This document shows, piece after piece, positions 14,766 to 25,100 of a DNA stretch of 64,000 bases. A program made the position numbers and the translations under genes. The notes under the pieces are model-generated. The model ran no database searches, was not told where the DNA came from, and worked only from the letters and a program-made list of their open reading frames with translations. The stretch is taken from the NCBI RefSeq assembly GCF_023243115.1, contig NZ_CP085081.1:3989001-4053000 (forward strand), written 5' to 3'. The stretch's first letter is position 1, and every line of letters starts with the position of its first letter. Source of the DNA: Sediminicoccus sp. KRV36. Lineage in GTDB: Bacteria > Pseudomonadota > Alphaproteobacteria > Acetobacterales > Acetobacteraceae.

Positions 14766-17700
14766 TCAGAATCGGTAGGCCAGCGCCAGCGAACCCCCGT
14801 GGCCCGTCAGATTGGCGCTGTACTCGCCCTCATATTGCAGGCGCAGTTCCAGCCGGTCCGTGGCGAAGACCTGCATGCCCGCGGCAAAACGACCCACCAC
14901 CTGGTCCGTCCGCACCACGCTGGAGAAGCGCCCCGCCGCCCCCGGCGCACTGACCATCCGGCCCTCCTGGTTCCAGCGCCCCTCGCTCAGCAGGCTCACG
15001 CCGGCCGAGGTGTAGAGCCGCAGCACCACGCCGTTGGACAGCGTCGCCCGGCCACCCACCTCCAGCGCCGGCGTCAAGGTCGCCACCGTGCTGGACGCCC
15101 CGGACATTTCGAGGTTCAGCACGCCGGCCCCGCTCTCGCGATAGGCGCCGGAGCGCGCATGCACGAGGCTCAGCGTCATGGAGGGACGCAGGTAGAGTTC
15201 CTCGCCGCCCAGCGTATAGGTGCCGCGCAGCATGGCGCCCACATTGGACAGGGCCGGGCTGCCGCGCGCGATCCCGCCGAAGCCCGGCAGCGTGATGGTG
15301 CGCGTGCTGTTGAATTCGCCACCGCCGCCGAACACCGCGCCGGCCAACAGCCAGGGCCCGGTCTGATACTTCGTCGTCACTGCGGCATAGCCTGCCTGGC
15401 CGCGCCCGCTATTCAAACCCTCGGTCGTGGACAGCCGCGTATTCTCGTAGGCGATGGAGCCGCCCAGGAACCAGCCGCCACCCATCGCCCACTGGCCGCC
15501 CGCCTGCCAGGTCATCGAGTTGAGCCGGAAGCTCGACAGGCCGTCACCGCTGGATTGCGCGGCGGTGCGGCCGGTCAGTCCGGCCCAGACGCATTCGCCC
15601 TCACGCAACATCGCGGTGGTGCCATCGAATTGCGGGCAGCTCATCGCGGCATTGGCGAAGCTGCGCGCGCCCGCCGCCACGCGCGCCCCTGGTGCCAGGC
15701 TGCCATTCGGCGAAATCTGGCGCAGCGCCGCGGCATAGGCCCCCTGCCCCCCCGCATCGGCCGTATTGCCCAGCAGGGCGAAGAGCGGGCCAAGCCCGGC
15801 GCCGCCCGCATCCCACGCACCCTGCAAATGGTTTGCCACGGCCGCCACATTGCGGTTGAGGCTGTAGCCGGCCGGCGTGAAATCCGCATTGGCCGAGACG
15901 GTGAAGGCGCCGCCCTTGCGGTTCACATTGTAGCTGAAGATCGCGGTCCGCTCGCCCTCCAGCGTTCCGGTGACGGGGCCGGCCACGGTCAGGAAGGGGA
16001 TCTCCACCTGCGGCAGCACGGAGGAGATCAGCGGCCGCACGCGGCCCGCGAGATCGGCGGAGCCCGCCACCGTCATCACATCCGAGCGGCGGTTGCTGAA
16101 ATCCGCATCGAACAGCAGGCGGCCGCTGGAGCGCTGGGTGAAATTGCCGCTGACGGCGGAGACGCCATGCGGCTCCAGCGCGCCGATCAGAACCGTTCCG
16201 GTGTTCACCAACTGAGCCGCGACCAGGGACGGGCCGGCATTGAGCGTCCCGTTGTTGTTGAACGTCCCAGTGGTGCCATCAATGTTGTAGCCACCGGTGA
16301 CGGTGCCGTTATTGGTCACGCTGCCTTGCGACATCCGGATCGCCAAGCCGGACAACGCCGAGACGCTGCCGCCGGGCGCCACCGTGACCGTGCTGGTGCT
16401 GGTGCCACCATCCACCCAGATTCCCCAGCCCCCCAGGCCCGACCCGCCCTGGATCGCCGAGGAGACATTGACCGTCACCGGACCCGGCTGGATGAAGGAT
16501 GATTGCGCGAAGATACCGACCGAATGGAAGCCGGAGACGGTGATGGGCGCGCTCTGCGTGATGGAGATGGCCTGGCCTGTGCCGGGCAGGATGACGCCTC
16601 CCGCACTGGTCGATCCGGCAAAGACCTGCGTGGCGCTCTGCGCGAACAGACCGCCGCCGCCGCTGATCGACTGCGCCAGGATGCCGTAGGCAAAAGCCCC
16701 CGTCGTGGTGATCGGGGTGGAGGAATTGATCGTCACCGCGCCGCCGGCGCCGTTGGGTGACGGTCTGTCGGGCCGAATGCCGCCCGCAAAGCTCAAATTC
16801 GCCGTCCCGGTGGGCAGGCCGGCGATGCCGCCCCCCCCGCCGATGCTCTGCGCGATGATGCCATGCGCGCCTAGACCGGTCGTCTGAATGTTGCCGCCTG
16901 TCAGGTTGAGCGTCACCGCACCGCCATTGCCCACCGACTGGGTGCCCGTACTGCTCGCGCCCAGCAAGTTGGTCGTGCTGTCCGTCTGGCCGGTGGAGAA
17001 GCCAAAGCCGCCGCCACCGCCGATGCTCTGCGCGAGCAGTCCGAAGGCATTGGCGCCCGATGTCAGGATGGTGAGGGACGCCGGGCTGGCGGCGGTGCCG
17101 ACGCTCACCGTACCGCCATCGCCGGAGACCCCGTTCCTGCCGCCCACCTGGATCTGCGTCGCGCCACTGACGCGCCCGAGGGCGGCCGAGGCCGAGGAGC
17201 CGCTGCCCGAAACGCCGCCGCCACCGCCGATGGATTGCAGCAGCATGCCCACCGCCACATCGCCGCGCGTCACGATATTGGCCGTGCCAATGATGGTCAC
17301 GCTGCTGCCCGAGCCCAGCAAACCGGGGCCGCCACTGCGGCCCGAACCACCGATATTGTGATCGCCGGTTGAGCCGACCGAGCCATCCGCGCCCACGCCG
17401 CCGCCGCCACCGATGCTCTGCGCCAGCACGCCGAAGGCGGCATAGCCCGTGCCGCCGGCCACACCGGTCACGATGCGGCTGGCTGGGCCGAAGGTCAGGT
17501 TGACGGCGCCGCCCGCCCCGCCCGATCCGCCAGACCCACCCACCGCGAAGGTCGCCGAATAGCTGGCGCCGCTGCTGGCGGAGGTCGCAGCCCCGCCGAG
17601 GCCGCCGCCACCGCCAATGCTTTGCGCGACCAGCCCATGCGACCAATCGCCATAGGTCGTGATACTGCCCGCCTGGCTATAGGTGACGGTGCCACCCACG

Positions 17701-20700
17701 CCGCCGCCGCCGCCGCGCCCGCCGATGGAGATATCGGCCACATAGCCCTCGGTGGAGTTGCCCTCGATCTTGTCCGTGATCTTGCTGCGCAAGCCGGTCA
17801 GGGTGGAAATCGGATTGTCGGACGAGGCATCCGAGCCGGCCGAGCCGGCGATACCGCCGCCGCCGCCGATGCTTTGCAGCACCACGCCCGCCGCGTCATT
17901 GCCCGCCGTGATGATCTGCCCTTGCATGGTGGTGGTGACGGCGCCGCCATTGCCGCCTGAACTGCCATTCGTGCCCAGGTTGATGGTCAGGTTGCCGGAA
18001 TAGGTGGTGGCGGCATCGCTGGGGGAGATGCTGGCGCCGAGGTTGAGCGTGCCGCCCTGGGAGGTGCCGCCCCCGCCGCCAATGCTCTGCGCGAGCACGC
18101 CGATCGCGCTGGCCCCGTAGGTCTGCACCTGGGACTGGGGGTTGATGGTCACGGTCACGTCCCCGCCCGTGCCGCCCGAGCCGCCGCGACCGCCCAGGCC
18201 GAGCGACATGGTGGCGTTGTTGGTGTTGCCAAAGCTCGCCGTCGTCGAGGAGCCAATGCCGGCATTGCCGCCGCCGCCACCGACGCTCTGCGCCACCAGC
18301 CCATTGGCGTAATCGCCGAAAGTGCTGATGCTGGAGCCATCCGGGGTGGTCGAACCCAGCGTCGCGGTCACGCTGCCGCCATTGCCCGCGCTGCCACTGC
18401 CGCCGCCGAGCGAGATGCTCGCTTCCAGCGTGAAGGAGGTGCTGCCCGCGGCGGTGATGGCCCGGCCATAGCCGGCGGTGGTCGCCATCGCCGAGGAATC
18501 GCCGCCCGCGCCGCCACCGCCGCCGATGGATTGCAGCAGGACGCCATGCGAGCCCTGGCCCTGGGTCCGGATGATGCTGCCACCGGTGAGGCTGAGGGTA
18601 ACGCCAGCGCCATTGCCGGCGGCACCTCCCGAACCACCCAGGGCGGAGGAGATGGAGGCGCCCAGGACGGTGGAGGGGGCGGCCTGGATCGGGATCGCGA
18701 TGGCCTGGGCTGTGGCCGCCCCGCCGATTCCGCCGCCGCCGCCGATGGATTGGGCATGGATGCCGAAGGCGTCCACTGGATTGGTGTTGACGCCCACGGC
18801 CGTTGCCTGCCCTGTGGCGATCCGGATACCCGGAAGCGTGACGGTGACGCTGCCGCCATCGCCCCCCTTGCCGCCGGTACCGCCAAGCGCGGTGGCCACG
18901 GCGAAGCCGGCGCCCACAGCCGTGGCATAGCCCGCGCCGGCCGCGCCGCCGCCGCCGCCGATGGATTGGGCCAGGATGCCGCCCGCATTGGAGCCGGATG
19001 TGCCGATCAAGCTGTAGGCGGAGCCGGTGCTGGGGTTGTTGCTCAGATTCAGCAGCACCGCACCGCCCGCCCCCCCATCCGACGCAGTGCCGCCGATCGC
19101 AAGGGTCACGAAGGCGCCGGTCGCGGAGGCATCCCCCCCATTGCCGCCGCCGCCGCCGATGGACTGCGCCACCAGGCCATAGGCCAGCCGTCCATTGGTC
19201 GAGATGCTGCTGCCGCTCTGCGTGACGGTCGTCGCACCGCCCGCGCCGCCGCTGCTGCCAGTGCCGCCGATGGAGGTGAAGATGGTCTGCGAATCACCGC
19301 CATTGCCGCCGCCGCCGCCGATGGATTGCGCCAGGATGCCCAGCGCGAAGTTGCCGCTGGTGACGATCGTGCCCGCATTCGTCACCACAGTGGCACCGCC
19401 GGCGATGGCCGTCCCGCCGGAGCCGCCGAAGGCGACGATGCCGCCATTCGCGGCGCCGCCGCTGCCCGCGCCGCCGCCGATGGATTGCGCCTGGATGCCG
19501 AAGGCGCCGGTGCCAGTGGTGTTGATGCGGCCCGAATTGCTCACATTGACCGAACCCGGAGCGCCGCTATTGCCGCCACTGCCGGCATTGCCGTCAAAGA
19601 AGCCGCTGCCATTGGCGCCATTGCCGCCCAGCCCGCCGATGGACTGCGCCAGGATGCCATGCGCCGCCGTCCCGCCCGTTCTGAGTGTGGCGGCATTGGT
19701 GACGGAGACCGCCCCGCCTCTGCCGCCATCCCCGCCATTGCCATCCTTCGAGCCGCCAATGCCCGAGGTGACGTAGGGCGAGGCAGCGCCACCCGCACCG
19801 CCCAGGCTGCGCGCCGCCACCGCGCTGGCGCTGGCGCCGCCGGTGGTGATGCTCACGCCCGCCGCGAGCGCGACGGTGACATTCTGCGCGTCGCCGCCGA
19901 AGCCGCCATTGCCGCGGCCCGAGGCGAAATTGGTGGCGATGCTGCCGCCCGCCCCACCAGCCCCGCCGATGGAAGCGGCGGAAACACCGTAGGCCGCCTC
20001 CAGATTGCCGGTGGCGGGGCCGCCGCTGGTGGTGATGATCGCGTTGCCCTGGATGTTGATGGTGGCCGTTCCAGCCAGGCCGCCATCGCCGCCGGTGCCG
20101 GAGCCGCCATATTGGCCGCTCATCGCGCCGCCAGTGCCGCCCAGGCCGCCCTGGGCCAGGGCCACGACGCCGGGGGATTGATCGCCCGTGGTGGTGACCG
20201 AGCCGCCGGTGATCTGAACCAGGACAGGGCCGGTCGCCCCACCGAATCCCGCGGTGCCCGACTCGCCCTTGCGAAAGAATTGCAGGCTGCTGTCATAGGG
20301 CTGGCCATTGCCCCCGGCGCCGCCGAGGTTCGCTGCCATCACGCCGGCCGAAAGCAGGCCCGTGGTGGAGATGGTGGTGCCGCTCAGGGAGATCTGCGGG
20401 CTGTTCGTGCTGGTGAAGCCGGCAGCGCCGCCGCTCCCCGCCCGGCTATTGTCCTGGCCGACGCCGCTGCGCCCGCCCGCGCCACCCTGGGAGAGGGCCA
20501 GGATGCCGCGTGTGCGGTCCCCTGTGGCGTTGACGGTGACGCCGGAATCCCCCGTCACGCTGGCGAAGCCGGTGTCGCCGCCCCGGCCGCCCGTGGATTG
20601 GTTGTAGCCCGCACCGCCAACACCGCCCAGGCTGATCGCGGCGACGGCGGCGGAAAAGGGCGAGGAGGCCAGGCCGGTGGGGTTGGCGGTGGCCAGCGTG

Positions 20701-21818
20701 ATGGTGATCGGCCGATTCTGGCCGCTGACGAAAACGCTGGCATCCGCCGCATTGCCGCCCGCGCCGCCGTCAACGCCGCCGCCGCCAGGGGCGGAGCCAT
20801 TCACGGACATGATGCCGTTGCCGCCCTGGCTCACCGCCACCACGGCCGCGCCGCCCAAGGCAGCGGGCGCCGGGGTTGACCCGGCCGGCTTACCCCAGGC
20901 GAAGCTGACGCTGACATTGGCCGTGTTGCTGACCGCCGCCTGCCCGCCGGCGCCGCCGGCGGTGCCGTCATTGCCAGTGCCACCATTGCCGCCGAGCGAT
21001 CGGGCCGCCGCCCCCCAATACCATTCAGACATGAGCGGCTGGGGCAGGTTCGCCGTGATCGCGCCCGTATTGTTCAGCCCCGCCCGCCCGGCTGCGGCAC
21101 CCGGGGTGCCATTATGGGCGTCATAGGTCGGGTTGCCGTTGGAATCCGGCTTGCTCTGGGGCTGCACATTGCCGCCGTTGCCGCCCAGGCTCTGCACGAG
21201 GAGCGCCGCCCCGGTGCTGAGGACGACGGGCGACGAGGAGAGCGCGCCGCTGGTCGAAACGGTGATGGTGGCCGTATTCAACATGGCGGCATCGGCGCCC
21301 GCCGCCGCAGCACCGGCATCATGCTTGGCGTCGCTGTTGGTGTAGTTGCCGCCATTGCCGCCGGCTGAAGCGCCATACACGCTGAAGACGGTCAGCGGCC
21401 CCTGCGGTGCGGGCGGCCCCTGCGGTGCGGCGGGCACGTTATGGATGACGCTTCCGTTGTTTACGAAGGTGAGGGCAAAGGCCGGCTTGCCGCTCCCGGC
21501 GGGCGCGCTGGAGGAGTTGGTGCCATCGCCACCGCTTGCAATGAACTGCAGGGCCGTCAGCGGCGAATCGGTGATCCCGGAAGTGACGCTGAAGGCACCG
21601 TTGTTGGTGAAGCTGTAATTCGCCCCGGGCACCAGGATTTGGCTGAAGGCGCTGCTGCCGCCCTGGATGGTGCATGACGTGCCGCCGCAGCCTTGCGCCT
21701 GCACCTGGGCGGCCTGCATCACGGCCAGGAGGCCGGTGGTGGCCAGAAGCATGCGCCGCGCATGGCGGAGGGGGCCGGGGCGGCTGAGCTCAGGGCGTGG
21801 ACGGCTTGGCTTCTTCAT
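14766..21818 (-). CDS. Giant autotransporter with glycine-rich repeat passenger
   Basis: A 2350-residue type V secretion protein. The N-terminus is a basic leader followed by LLATTGLLAVMQAAQVQAQ, a signal peptide. The passenger (about residues 45-2070) is a glycine- and alanine-rich beta-helix-like array. Sixteen copies of a motif close to ILAQSIGGGGG occur between roughly residues 726 and 1718 at an average spacing near 66 residues, preceded by weaker AxSLGGAGG versions. The C-terminal ~275 residues form the outer-membrane beta-barrel, starting near CVWAGLTGR and ending LALAYRF with the expected terminal aromatic. Passenger function (adhesion, matrix) is not readable. The gene stands alone on its strand, 291 bases downstream of the cellulase gene. 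Confidence 0.92.
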   Translation of the reverse strand: MKKPSRPRPELSRPGPLRHARRMLLATTGLLAVMQAAQVQAQGCGGTSCTIQGGSSAFSQILVPGANYSFTNNGAFSVTSGITDSPLTALQFIASGGDGTNSSSAPAGSGKPAFALTFVNNGSVIHNVPAAPQGPPAPQGPLTVFSVYGASAGGNGGNYTNSDAKHDAGAAAAGADAAMLNTATITVSTSGALSSSPVVLSTGAALLVQSLGGNGGNVQPQSKPDSNGNPTYDAHNGTPGAAAGRAGLNNTGAITANLPQPLMSEWYWGAAARSLGGNGGTGNDGTAGGAGGQAAVSNTANVSVSFAWGKPAGSTPAPAALGGAAVVAVSQGGNGIMSVNGSAPGGGGVDGGAGGNAADASVFVSGQNRPITITLATANPTGLASSPFSAAVAAISLGGVGGAGYNQSTGGRGGDTGFASVTGDSGVTVNATGDRTRGILALSQGGAGGRSGVGQDNSRAGSGGAAGFTSTNSPQISLSGTTISTTGLLSAGVMAANLGGAGGNGQPYDSSLQFFRKGESGTAGFGGATGPVLVQITGGSVTTTGDQSPGVVALAQGGLGGTGGAMSGQYGGSGTGGDGGLAGTATINIQGNAIITTSGGPATGNLEAAYGVSAASIGGAGGAGGSIATNFASGRGNGGFGGDAQNVTVALAAGVSITTGGASASAVAARSLGGAGGAASPYVTSGIGGSKDGNGGDGGRGGAVSVTNAATLRTGGTAAHGILAQSIGGLGGNGANGSGFFDGNAGSGGNSGAPGSVNVSNSGRINTTGTGAFGIQAQSIGGGAGSGGAANGGIVAFGGSGGTAIAGGATVVTNAGTIVTSGNFALGILAQSIGGGGGNGGDSQTIFTSIGGTGSSGGAGGATTVTQSGSSISTNGRLAYGLVAQSIGGGGGNGGDASATGAFVTLAIGGTASDGGAGGAVLLNLSNNPSTGSAYSLIGTSGSNAGGILAQSIGGGGGAAGAGYATAVGAGFAVATALGGTGGKGGDGGSVTVTLPGIRIATGQATAVGVNTNPVDAFGIHAQSIGGGGGIGGAATAQAIAIPIQAAPSTVLGASISSALGGSGGAAGNGAGVTLSLTGGSIIRTQGQGSHGVLLQSIGGGGGAGGDSSAMATTAGYGRAITAAGSTSFTLEASISLGGGSGSAGNGGSVTATLGSTTPDGSSISTFGDYANGLVAQSVGGGGGNAGIGSSTTASFGNTNNATMSLGLGGRGGSGGTGGDVTVTINPQSQVQTYGASAIGVLAQSIGGGGGTSQGGTLNLGASISPSDAATTYSGNLTINLGTNGSSGGNGGAVTTTMQGQIITAGNDAAGVVLQSIGGGGGIAGSAGSDASSDNPISTLTGLRSKITDKIEGNSTEGYVADISIGGRGGGGGVGGTVTYSQAGSITTYGDWSHGLVAQSIGGGGGLGGAATSASSGASYSATFAVGGSGGSGGAGGAVNLTFGPASRIVTGVAGGTGYAAFGVLAQSIGGGGGVGADGSVGSTGDHNIGGSGRSGGPGLLGSGSSVTIIGTANIVTRGDVAVGMLLQSIGGGGGVSGSGSSASAALGRVSGATQIQVGGRNGVSGDGGTVSVGTAASPASLTILTSGANAFGLLAQSIGGGGGFGFSTGQTDSTTNLLGASSTGTQSVGNGGAVTLNLTGGNIQTTGLGAHGIIAQSIGGGGGIAGLPTGTANLSFAGGIRPDRPSPNGAGGAVTINSSTPITTTGAFAYGILAQSISGGGGLFAQSATQVFAGSTSAGGVILPGTGQAISITQSAPITVSGFHSVGIFAQSSFIQPGPVTVNVSSAIQGGSGLGGWGIWVDGGTSTSTVTVAPGGSVSALSGLAIRMSQGSVTNNGTVTGGYNIDGTTGTFNNNGTLNAGPSLVAAQLVNTGTVLIGALEPHGVSAVSGNFTQRSSGRLLFDADFSNRRSDVMTVAGSADLAGRVRPLISSVLPQVEIPFLTVAGPVTGTLEGERTAIFSYNVNRKGGAFTVSANADFTPAGYSLNRNVAAVANHLQGAWDAGGAGLGPLFALLGNTADAGGQGAYAAALRQISPNGSLAPGARVAAGARSFANAAMSCPQFDGTTAMLREGECVWAGLTGRTAAQSSGDGLSSFRLNSMTWQAGGQWAMGGGWFLGGSIAYENTRLSTTEGLNSGRGQAGYAAVTTKYQTGPWLLAGAVFGGGGEFNSTRTITLPGFGGIARGSPALSNVGAMLRGTYTLGGEELYLRPSMTLSLVHARSGAYRESGAGVLNLEMSGASSTVATLTPALEVGGRATLSNGVVLRLYTSAGVSLLSEGRWNQEGRMVSAPGAAGRFSSVVRTDQVVGRFAAGMQVFATDRLELRLQYEGEYSANLTGHGGSLALAYRF
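16600..19720 (-). repeat. Coding repeat array (QSIGGGGG units) in the autotransporter passenger
   Basis: DNA-level repetition follows the protein repeats: the plus strand shows a recurrent GC-rich block close to CCGCCGCCGATGGATTGCGC, the complement of the AQSIGGGGG codons, about every 200 bases. Units vary outside the core, so this is an old, diverged array rather than a recent expansion. Confidence 0.8.
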
Positions 21819-22109
21819 GAACGTTGCTCTGTCGCTGGATCATGTTGTGCACGGAGCCAAACGGCGCCCCGGAGCAGGACCAATTCAGGCGGGGCGATCT
21901 TGAGAGCAGCCTCAAGCCCAGCCCCTGTCATCGTGAAACCTTGCCACAAACGGGCAGCCTCTCAAACGGTCCGGAATAGAAAAGAATACGATATTTTCGT
22001 GTGGCAGTTCTTTGTGCCGACTGCACCTTCGGCTTCGAAGCGGCAGGATACCAGACAAGGGCGCCAGGCTGCCGCTATTGTCGCAAGGAGCGCGCGAAGC
22101 AGGCGGACA
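21819..22109. other. Gene-free interval upstream of the autotransporter
   Basis: 291 bases between the autotransporter start and the 3' end of the cellulase gene. Around 21970-22010 the sequence is unusually AT-rich for this window (it contains AATAGAAAAGAATACGATAT). A promoter for the autotransporter may lie here, but I could not fix clear -35/-10 boxes. No convincing terminator for the cellulase gene was found. Confidence 0.5.
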
Positions 22110-25100
22110 TCAGCCAAAGAGAAAATCGCTGCCCGTGAGTTGCCGCGCCGATGCGAGGCCGCTCAGCATGACGGAGATATCCGCCGCCGCATCCCCATCC
22201 ACATCAATCAACACCGTATTGCCCGCGACCCGCGCCTCGCTGTTGTCCCCCCCGCCCGTAAAGGCGGCATCGCCGAGATAGGCGAAGCGGCCAAGCGCCG
22301 GGGCATCCACCACCAGAAGGTCGCCCTGAGCGGCACCACCATTCACCGCGTTGAAATCCGTGATGGTGTCACGCCCGGCCTCACGCGGGGTGAAGTGGAA
22401 GCGGTCGGCACCGCCGCCGCCGGTCAGCACGTCACTGCCGCCCAGGCCGAAGATCGCGTCGGCACCAGCACCCCCCGCCAGCCGGTCATCCAGCGCCGTG
22501 CCGCGCAGCGTGAGCGAGGCGCCGGCCGCGGCTGCCGGATCATCATCCAGGATGGTCGCCTGCGCCGTGGCGCGTGTGAGGGTGGCGCCCACCGGGTTGC
22601 TCAGCTGGATGGTGAAGCCCTCATTCGCCTCATCCACCGCATCGCCAGTGACGGCCACGCGGATCACCTTCGTCTGCTCGCCGGCGGCGAAGGTGAGGCT
22701 GCCCTGCGCCGCCGTGAAGTCAGCCGCACCCGCCGTCCCGGCCACCGTGCGCCACGCCACCGACACGGCTTCGACCGCCGGCGCCGAGAGGCTCACCTCG
22801 AAGCTCGCCTGGGCAACGCCGCCGCCGCCGCTGGGCAGCTCGAAGGTGATGGGCCGCAGATAGGCCATCTTCTCCTCATTCACGCTGCGCCAGTCATCCT
22901 TCAGGATGCCGCCAGTATCGCCGGAGTTCGGGTTCCAGGACCAGAAGGTCCAGCTGATGCCCTGCTGGCCGGCGGCCAAGTCATGCGTTCCGTCATTGTC
23001 GAGATCCCCCGAGATGTAGGAGGTGATGGCCTCGAACCAGGGCGCGTCCTTGGGGTCGGAGAGCTTCGTGCCGAATTCGCCGAGGTAGATCGGCGCGATG
23101 CCCTCTTTGAAGATGTAGCCCCACATCTGGTCGAATTTCGCGGGCAGCTTCGACGCGAAATCGGCCCCCTGAAACCAGGGCTGCGGATAGACCGAGTTCG
23201 GATAGTCATGCGGCGAATAGACCACCTTGTTCGTGACATCGAGTTCGATCGGGCGGTCCCGCACGCCCATCAGGTTGCCGCCCCACCAGTAATTCTCCCC
23301 CTGGTGGGCGCCGACGCCCTCCACGAAGATCAGCCAGTTGGGATTGACCGCGCCGATGGCATTGCCGGCCAGTTCCGCCGCCGCTGCCCAATCCCTGGCA
23401 CCCCCGCCGCCCCAGGCCCCGGCATGCGGCTCATTGTGCAGATCAGCGCCGATGATGGCTGTGTTGCCGGCATAGCGATCCGCCAGCATCTGCCAATCCG
23501 CCACCCATGCCGCTTCGCTATGCGTCGCATCATACCAGAGGCCGTTGGGTGAGGTTCCGGCCCCCGCATCGCTGCGATGATGGTCCAGGATGATGCGCAG
23601 GCCGATCTCCTCGGCATGGGCCGCGATGCGGTCCATCACCTGCAGGGGCGTCAGCCCGCGCAGATCGGCGTTCTGGCTGAAATCAATGCCGCGCGCCTCA
23701 CCCGTCGCGTGCAGCATGTCGCTGGAGAAGGGCAGGCGGATGGTGTTGAACCCCTCCTCCGCCATCTGCTGCATCATCTCCTTGTAGCCGCGCGTCCACA
23801 GCCCGTTGGGCGACATGTTGTCCCCCTCGAAGCCGAACCAGTTCACGCCGGCGATCTGCACGCTGCGCCCCGCCGCATCCACGATCTGATTGCCGGAAGT
23901 GCTGAGCCAGCCCGCCCCCTGGGAGGGGTTCCCCTCCTGGATCGAGGCGTCCTTGATGCTGATGCCGGGCCGGTCGTCATTGAGGATGGTGCCGGTGCCC
24001 GTACCGGTGCCGATGGTGGCGCCGGAGGCGTTGGCGAGGGTCAGCCGCATCGTCTCATTGGCCTCGATGGCGGTATCGCCGGCCACGGCCACGGTGACGA
24101 GCTTGGTGGTTTCACCCGCCGCAAAGCTCAGCGTCCCGCTCCTGGCCGTGTAGTCCGTGCCCGCCATGGCCGTGCCATTCGCCGTGGCATAGCCCACCGA
24201 GACCGGAGCCGTCGCCGCCGCCGAGAGCGAGACGGTGAAGCTGAGGCTCGTCGTCCCGCTCCCACCTTCGAGCACCGAGGCATTGCTGACCGAAAGGGTC
24301 GAAAGTGCCGCGGCGACATCGTCATTGAGGATGGTGCCCACCGCCAGGCCATCGCCGATGGCGGCACCCTTGGCTCCGGAGATCTGAAGATTGAACGTCT
24401 CACTCGCCTCGGCCAGCCTGTCACCGACCACGGCGATCTGCACGATCTTCGAGGTCTCGCCCGCGGCGAAGGTCAGGCTTCCGCTCTTGGCGGTGTAGTC
24501 CGAGCCCGCCGTCGCCGTGCCATTCGCCGTGGCATAATTCACCGTGACCGGGGCGCTGGCGGCGGCCGAGAGCGTGACGGCGAAGGCCAGGTTGGCCGTA
24601 CCGCCAGCACCTTCCAGCATCGAGGCATCGGCCACCGAGAGGAGCGGCAGGCTGTTCGCCGGCATGGCGTTGAGCAGCAGCCCCGTGACGGCGTTGCCCG
24701 CCCCGCCCGATGCCTGGAAGCCAAAGCTCGCCTCGCCCCCTGCCGCGATCCGGGCGTTGTAGCTCAGGTTGCGGATCACATAGTGCTGGCCGACATGGCT
24801 GACGATTTCCGCGTTCCAGATATTCGTGATCGTGAAGGGCGCGTCGAACTCCGCCACCCAGCCCGTGATGGGCTTGCCGCCGGCCACGACCGTCATGGCG
24901 GCGGTAAAGCCCGATGCCCAGGCGCTGGACACCTGGTATCCGAGGTTGCCGCCGGATGCAGGCGGCGCCGCGTCGTCATTCGTGATCGTGGCGATGGCCG
25001 CGCCATCGGCGATGGTCGCTCCGGTCGGATTGCTCAGCCGGATCGCGAAGGCTTCATGGCCTTCCACGGCCGTATCGCCCTGCACCGCGACCTGGATCGT

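Noticed and set aside
18531-20879. A 782-codon plus-strand open frame opposite the autotransporter
   Set aside because: Its composition mirrors the glycine-rich repeats read in reverse; there is no start context or recognisable motif.
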